A DNA stretch of 64,000 nucleotides, from assembly GCA_028023455.1 (NCBI GenBank), contig JAQFVV010006203.1, positions 9,280,876-9,344,875 on the forward strand, written 5' to 3'. This document shows, in pieces, positions 59,368 to 64,000 of the stretch. Every line of letters starts with the position of its first letter. Position 1 is the first letter of the stretch. The position numbers were made by a program, and so were the translations under genes. Under the pieces are notes generated by a model, which saw only the letters and a program-made list of their open reading frames with translations, made no database searches and was not told the DNA's origin. This stretch comes from Epiperipatus broadwayi (Eukaryota > Onychophora > Udeonychophora > Euonychophora > Peripatidae).

Positions 59368-60435
59368 AAGATAACATATTTGAAAAGATAATTAAAGATG
59401 ATACTAAATTATTAAATGAAAAAGTTTACGGGTTGATAAGACAATTATATAAAGAAAAAATAATAGATTATAATACATGTGATTTTTTAGGAGTAAAAGA
59501 TTGTAATGTGGCTAAAATTTATGGGGCACCCAAAATATTAAAAGAAGGTATACCATTGAGACCAGTTATAAATGGTAAAGGATCATATTTTAATAAGGTT
59601 TCTAAATGGATGGCAAATAAAGTATTGAAAAAGTATATAAATAAAGAGAGCAGTTCATTTATAAAAAATAATAAGATTTTAATAGGTGATATAAAAAAGG
59701 TTGTAGATAAATATAATAGGTATAGGTTAACTTTTGTTAAGATGGATGTAATATCTATGTATACGAACATTAACGTAAAAAAGAGCAATAAAAATATTAA
59801 CTGATAGATATGAAAGAGATAATAATAAGAGTGTGGAAATACCAATAGAAAAATTAAAACAAATTATAGAAATATGTTGTAAGGAAATAACATTTAATTA
59901 TAAAAAAGAATTTTATAAGCAGAAGAAAGGTTTGTTAATAGGGGGAGCCTTAAGTGGGGTTTTAAGTACAATTTATATGGAAGAATTAGAAAAGATAATG
60001 TTGAGAAGTGGTAATGCACCAATATTTATTAGAAGATAGTGATGATTACTTATTAATATTTAACAAGTCACAGAGGCAAATAGATTTATTTATTGAAGAA
60101 GTCAATAAAATAGATGAAGGAATTAAATTTACTGGGAAAAGGAAGAAAATAATAGAATAGTATATTTAGATATAGAATTAAAGAAATATTATAAGGAAGG
60201 AAATTGTAAGGTGGAGACATCAATATATAAGAAGAATAATAAATATAATATTGCTAATTGGTTTTCAAATATAGATATAAAATATAAAAGAAGTACAATA
60301 TATTCTAGAATTTATAGAGCAATAAATTATTGTTCAGATGAAGATGAATATAATAAACAAAAAAAGTTAATTAAAGAAGAATTAAGGAATTATGAATATC
60401 CAGAAAAGTTTGGGATAATAATATTAAAAAGATAG
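59352..60435 (+). pseudogene. PLE-A reverse transcriptase, frame-broken
   Basis: Telomerase-related PLE RT. Visible blocks in order: YGAPKILKEGIPLRPVINGKGS (first 20: YGAPKILKEGIPLRPVINGK) near 59520; FVKMDVISMYTNI (motif A, catalytic Asp) near 59730; KQKKGLLIGGALSGVLSTIYMEE near 59920 (motif B); then SDDYLLIF near 60040 (catalytic D-D box) and IVYLDIELKKYY, ETSIYKKNNKYN near 60160-60240. At least three frame changes lie between 59804 and 60211. Catalytic residues survive, but no continuous protein is made. Confidence 0.8.
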
Positions 60436-60639
60436 AAAAAAGATGAAGGATAAATATAAAGAAAGAGATAGAGATAAAGAGATAACTAAAAAGAAACAGC
60501 TTATATAGGTTTAAAAACAGGAAATAATTATATAGTTAAGAATTTAAATAGAATTATAAACAAAATTAATAAAAAGTTTAATGAAGTATTAAAACTAAAA
60601 ATAGTTAATAAAAAAAGAAAAAATATAATAGGAATATTA

Positions 60640-60979
60640 GAGAATAAATATGAGGTTTAAATAAAACAGAATATAATAAAGTTAATGGAGTTTATGAAAT
60701 TAATTGTAGAGATTGTAAAATTAAAAATAAAGAGGTAATGAATTACGTGGAGAAACTAAGAACTCAATTTATAGGAGATTGATACAGCATAAATATGATA
60801 AAAATTCACCAATATATATGCACAGATTGGAGACAGGACATGAGTTTAATAAAGTATGTATTAGAATGTTACATTTTACAGAAAGTAGGAGGGAAAGAAA
60901 GATTAAAGAAGTTATTTATATAAATAGTATAAAACCAAAAATGAACAATGATTTCGGATTGAGGAGAATTTTAATATAA
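60640..60979 (+). pseudogene. PLE-A GIY-YIG endonuclease
   Basis: NGVYEINCRDCK near 60690 gives the G-V-Y part. A frameshift near 60740 precedes GETKNSIYRRLIQHK, the Y-[IV]-G-E-T ... R-x-x-x-H-K part. Then HRLETGHEFN and ESRRERKIKEVIYI follow, ending NNDFGLRRILI at 60979. This nuclease makes the target nick in PLEs. One frameshift disrupts it. Confidence 0.8.
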
Positions 60980-61867
60980 AAGTTAATATAATAAAAATAA
61001 AAGAATAAAATTAAAATAAAGATAAAAAATTAATAGGTAAAAAATGCAATAGAGGGAGCTAATGTAGAAAATATATAAAAAAATAAAAAACGGTTTAACT
61101 GAAATAGAGCAGAAACGTAAAAGATAAAGAAGTTTAAAAGGTAAAATTAAGAATTAAATGTTAGAATTAATTAAGATTAATATAAAAAATAAAATAAATA
61201 GGAATTAAACATGTTTTTCTGTTTATAATAATTTCAGAATAGTTTATGTAATAGATTTTAAATTATAAAATATGATAAAAAGTTTAAAGGTTAAGTTTTA
61301 GAAATATGAGATATATATAGGGATATACAAAGTAAAAATAAAAAATTTAAGAGGATATAAGATAAAAAAAAAAATGGAGTAAGTAAGAATAGGTATATAA
61401 ATAAATATGATAATATTAACATATAAAAGTAATAATTAAATATAAATTATGGAAATAGAAGATAAAGTTATAAAGATAAGTTAATATAAAAATAATTGAA
61501 ATAAATATATTTGAAAAATATAAAATAATAACATGAAAGTATATTAAATATATATAATAAAAAAAGATTAAAATTAAGGTGTTAAAAGATTTCAATTATT
61601 TTATTAATGTTCATGTATTTGAGGGGATATACAGGTGATAAATATTTTTGTATATTTTTATGAATATATATATATATATATGGATTTTATAGGATTTATA
61701 TAATTTGTATATAATTTATATATAGTTGTGTAATTTATATTTATATATATGTGTATATATTTATAGTTCTGAAGAAGATTGCAGGGGCAATCGAAACTGT
61801 CGATGTTGATGAATGTTAAGCATTGTACAAAAAATTAAAGATTTTATAAGAAAGGATTGATTAATTA
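60980..61867 (+). repeat. PLE-A terminal repeat (right)
   Basis: Begins directly after the stop codon and ends AAAGGATTGATTAATTA before the right target copy. Contains a TA-rich stretch (61665-61760) immediately upstream of the hammerhead. Confidence 0.8.
61769..61801 (+). ncRNA. PLE-A hammerhead motif, right
   Basis: CTGAAGA, A, GATTGC-AGGG-GCAATC, GAAAC, T, GTC. Stem I pairing is weak, as in minimal PLE variants. Confidence 0.65.
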
Positions 61868-61880
61868 AATAATCACTATT

Positions 61881-64000
61881 CAATAATCAAACTTTGTAAC
61901 TGGATTTAAGAGACACACTATAACATCTTAGGTTAATCATGATCTAGTGAATGTCAATTTCAGGATATATTATTATAAAAGTAATAATCAATATTTCAGC
62001 TGCATGCATATACATAAGTACTAAAATAATTTTAAAAGTGAACATATATAAAAAACTTCTAGAATCATACCAATGCTAATCAATATCGATGCTGAGGGCC
62101 ATCTGGCACTATGAATATACTGGCTATTAATAAACTAGTTATCATCTAAATTCTATAAAGTGAATGAAGTTTAAAGATGATTCTAATTGCTTTACTATTA
62201 TCTAAATAATTCTAATGGGAATCACATAATGTCCACTCACATTCATATATATCCCAACTATCATTAGTCCAGATTAGCTTTGGGATTGTAAGGATTCTGC
62301 TCACTGTGATCAAGAGCAGATATATATATATATAATTAATTAATTATGAATCCCATGTTTTAAAAATATAAAAGTTTAATATTAAGAGAATAAAATGTAA
62401 AAACTAAAAAGCAGGGGGGAGGGAATTTTGTATTTAATAAAATAAACTGTAAACGCTGTTTAAAATAAAAGATTTTTTTTGTTTAAAAGCAGGAAAAAAT
62501 CTTGTAATAAATAAATGATTTAATATTCTTTAAATGAATTTTTAATAAAATAATAGAGATTTCGTTTTATTTTATAATAAATAAATAAATATATGTGCGT
62601 GTGTGTATGCAATTTTTAATAAAAAGTAGACACTAGAAGCTGATTTTATTTTCATAAGATGAATGCAGCTGCTAAAAATAAAGTTTTCCATTGTTTAAAA
62701 AAGTATAAATAGCTCAAATTTTGTTCATTCTTGGTTCTGACTTTCTCATTTTAATAAAATATTTTGAAGTAATATTTCTAAAGATGATGCATTGTTAAAA
62801 ATCCAATGTATTTGCAGTTGACCGAAAAGCCGCTCTCTATGCATCTAAGATCTGCGATTAGATTGGAAAGTAATTATGTTGAAATAGAATAAATGGACAG
62901 CGGAGTGCAGGGAATGCCAAACCAGCCACGGAAATTATAACAAGTGACAGGATCCATGAAGGAATCAATTTAACTGGATGTCAATGATTTAAGAAATAAT
63001 TCCGTTATACTGTTTATGTCATATACAAAACCTAGGTAATTATTTGACTTTGATATAAATATTTCCGATTTCTTCTTAAAATAAAGATAGACTTTATTGA
63101 AAGAACTTTTGAACTTTCTGAATTAAACTTAAAAGAAAATAAACTTTAAAAATTCAAAAGATAATATTTTGTGATAATAAAATAAATAAAAGCAGCTTCT
63201 ATTAAATAATATTTTTGGCATGCACGTATGTGTGATTGATCTTAAACTTAAAAAATAATAATAATAAAATATGATGTAACATGTATAATTTATTTGCTGA
63301 AGTAATATATTAAAATGCTTATTTTAATCTTTAAAAAAAAAGAAGTGTATGTGTGCTTCATTATAAGATAAAACGATGCATTTATTTTAAAATAAAATAA
63401 AACATTTAAATTATTTTTCTTAAAATATTTATGTTTATTTCTGATACGTGCGGGTAAGTATAAACATTTATTTTCTTAATAAGAGTAGGAGAAAAAAAAT
63501 CCAATCATTACTAATAGTATTTAGAAAAGATTCACTAAGTTAAATCTATAAATGTTTAGCATTCAGTATAATGTTGTTATCATTAGTTTTAAAGGAGCGA
63601 AATATTTATTTTAATGGTTCAGGGGAAAATTATTTTAGTTTTAGGAAATAGTAGCAGTTTAGATCAGGCGGGCGTTTAAGATACCTTTTGTTTGTTTATT
63701 AGTGGGTGATTGGAACCGATTGAGCTAGCGGACGTTCAGGCACCGAATTGTACTGATCAGATGGACATGCTAATTCTAAAGTAATTAGCTGGCGCCTAAA
63801 GGATTTTCTTTCTTCTTTAAAAATAATAATAATAAAATGTTTGTTTGATCGGTACATATTTGTGGTAGTTGAGTGTTGAATGTTAATAATAGTTTGCTAT
63901 TGATAGTAGTTGACACTCTGCCTGAAAACCAACCATTTTCTGAAAGGGGAATTTAGGAGGACAAAATATCACAATATTAGTTAATATTTTATTTGTCGAT
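61881..64000. other. no gene recognised; two less AT-rich patches
   Basis: Patches at 62820-62960 and 63650-63810. A TATAAATAG at about 62705 followed about 30 bases later by TTCATTC could be a core promoter, but no transcript or frame supports it. Short AT microsatellite at 62321-62334. Confidence 0.35.

Larger units (their letters stand above)
56302..61867 (+). mobile_element. Penelope-like element A, complex insertion with 13-bp TSD
   Basis: Order: inverted terminal repeat (56302-57090); a 5'-truncated copy's endonuclease end (57180-57415) with its terminal repeat (57415-58300); a longer copy's coding region (58406-60979); a final terminal repeat (60980-61867). AATAATCACTATT lies at 56289-56301 and again at 61868-61880, so the whole block behaves as one insertion. 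Tandem, partly truncated copies with an inverted repeat at the 5' side are typical of PLEs. Confidence 0.85.

Noticed and set aside
58686-59845. Minus-strand 108-codon hydrophobic frames over PLE-A
   Set aside because: Complement of Lys/Asn/Glu-rich PLE coding sequence reads as Phe/Leu/Ile-rich; shadows.
1-64000. CRISPR arrays, bacterial operons, rRNA or intact tRNA genes
   Set aside because: Looked for and not seen; tRNA-like segments lack a complete cloverleaf and belong to SINE-type repeats.

Overview
This 64 kb window is strongly AT-rich, intron- and gene-poor metazoan DNA. No bacterial-type gene, rRNA gene, intact tRNA gene or recognisable host gene was found. What can be recognised is almost entirely transposable-element sequence of animal type: non-LTR retrotransposons (an L1/Tx1-like LINE, an RTE-clade LINE, fragments of others), two LTR retrotransposons, Penelope-like elements (PLEs), hAT DNA transposons, tRNA-derived SINEs and many fold-back (inverted-repeat) elements. 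The mixture fits an AT-rich invertebrate genome; the phylum cannot be fixed from this sequence alone.

Layout. 0-4 kb: AT-rich DNA with hairpins and no recognised gene. 4.1-7.7 kb: two plus-strand pieces of an L1/Tx1-like LINE (RT and 3' end at 4.2-5.7 kb; ORF1 end and endonuclease at 6.7-7.7 kb). 8.8-11.3 kb: an RTE LINE whose 3' half lies on the minus strand and whose 5' half is inverted onto the plus strand, the product expected from twin priming. 12.0-17.5 kb: an ~88-bp minisatellite that has taken two insertions, a tRNA-SINE with a 15-bp target duplication and a young LTR element with 2.2-kb LTRs around only 0.7 kb of internal DNA. 18.7-22.0 kb: a minus-strand Ty3/gypsy element with gag, protease and the integrase C-terminus but no RT/RNase H. 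22.9-26.3 kb: an RT scrap, a degraded hAT transposase and a 492-bp non-autonomous hAT element with TIRs and an 8-bp target duplication. 27.7-35.6 kb: a cluster of fold-back elements. 36.6-46.6 kb: further fold-backs, two SINEs and a LINE endonuclease relic. 49.7-51.0 kb: a 5'-truncated PLE with one internal stop. 56.3-61.9 kb: a PLE insertion with terminal repeats and a 13-bp target duplication. The remaining AT-rich stretches show nothing recognisable.

The most interesting thread is RNA-level. Hammerhead-ribozyme-like motifs occur in at least two unrelated settings. (1) Minimal variants (CTGANGA + extra A + stem II + GAAAC) sit in the terminal repeats of the PLEs and in two PLE-like fold-back relics, with different stem II sequences that all keep pairing. 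(2) A family of five copies at four loci (28.2-29.0, 36.6-37.0, 41.7-42.0 and 50.8-50.9 kb) joins a more canonical hammerhead core (CTGATGA, stem II TGCT/AGCA, GAAA, stem I CCAA/TTGG) to a tRNA-like segment with a B box, and three of the four loci are inverted-repeat fold-backs. This second family is the best candidate for an undescribed element: a small, possibly Pol III-transcribed, self-cleaving retroelement.
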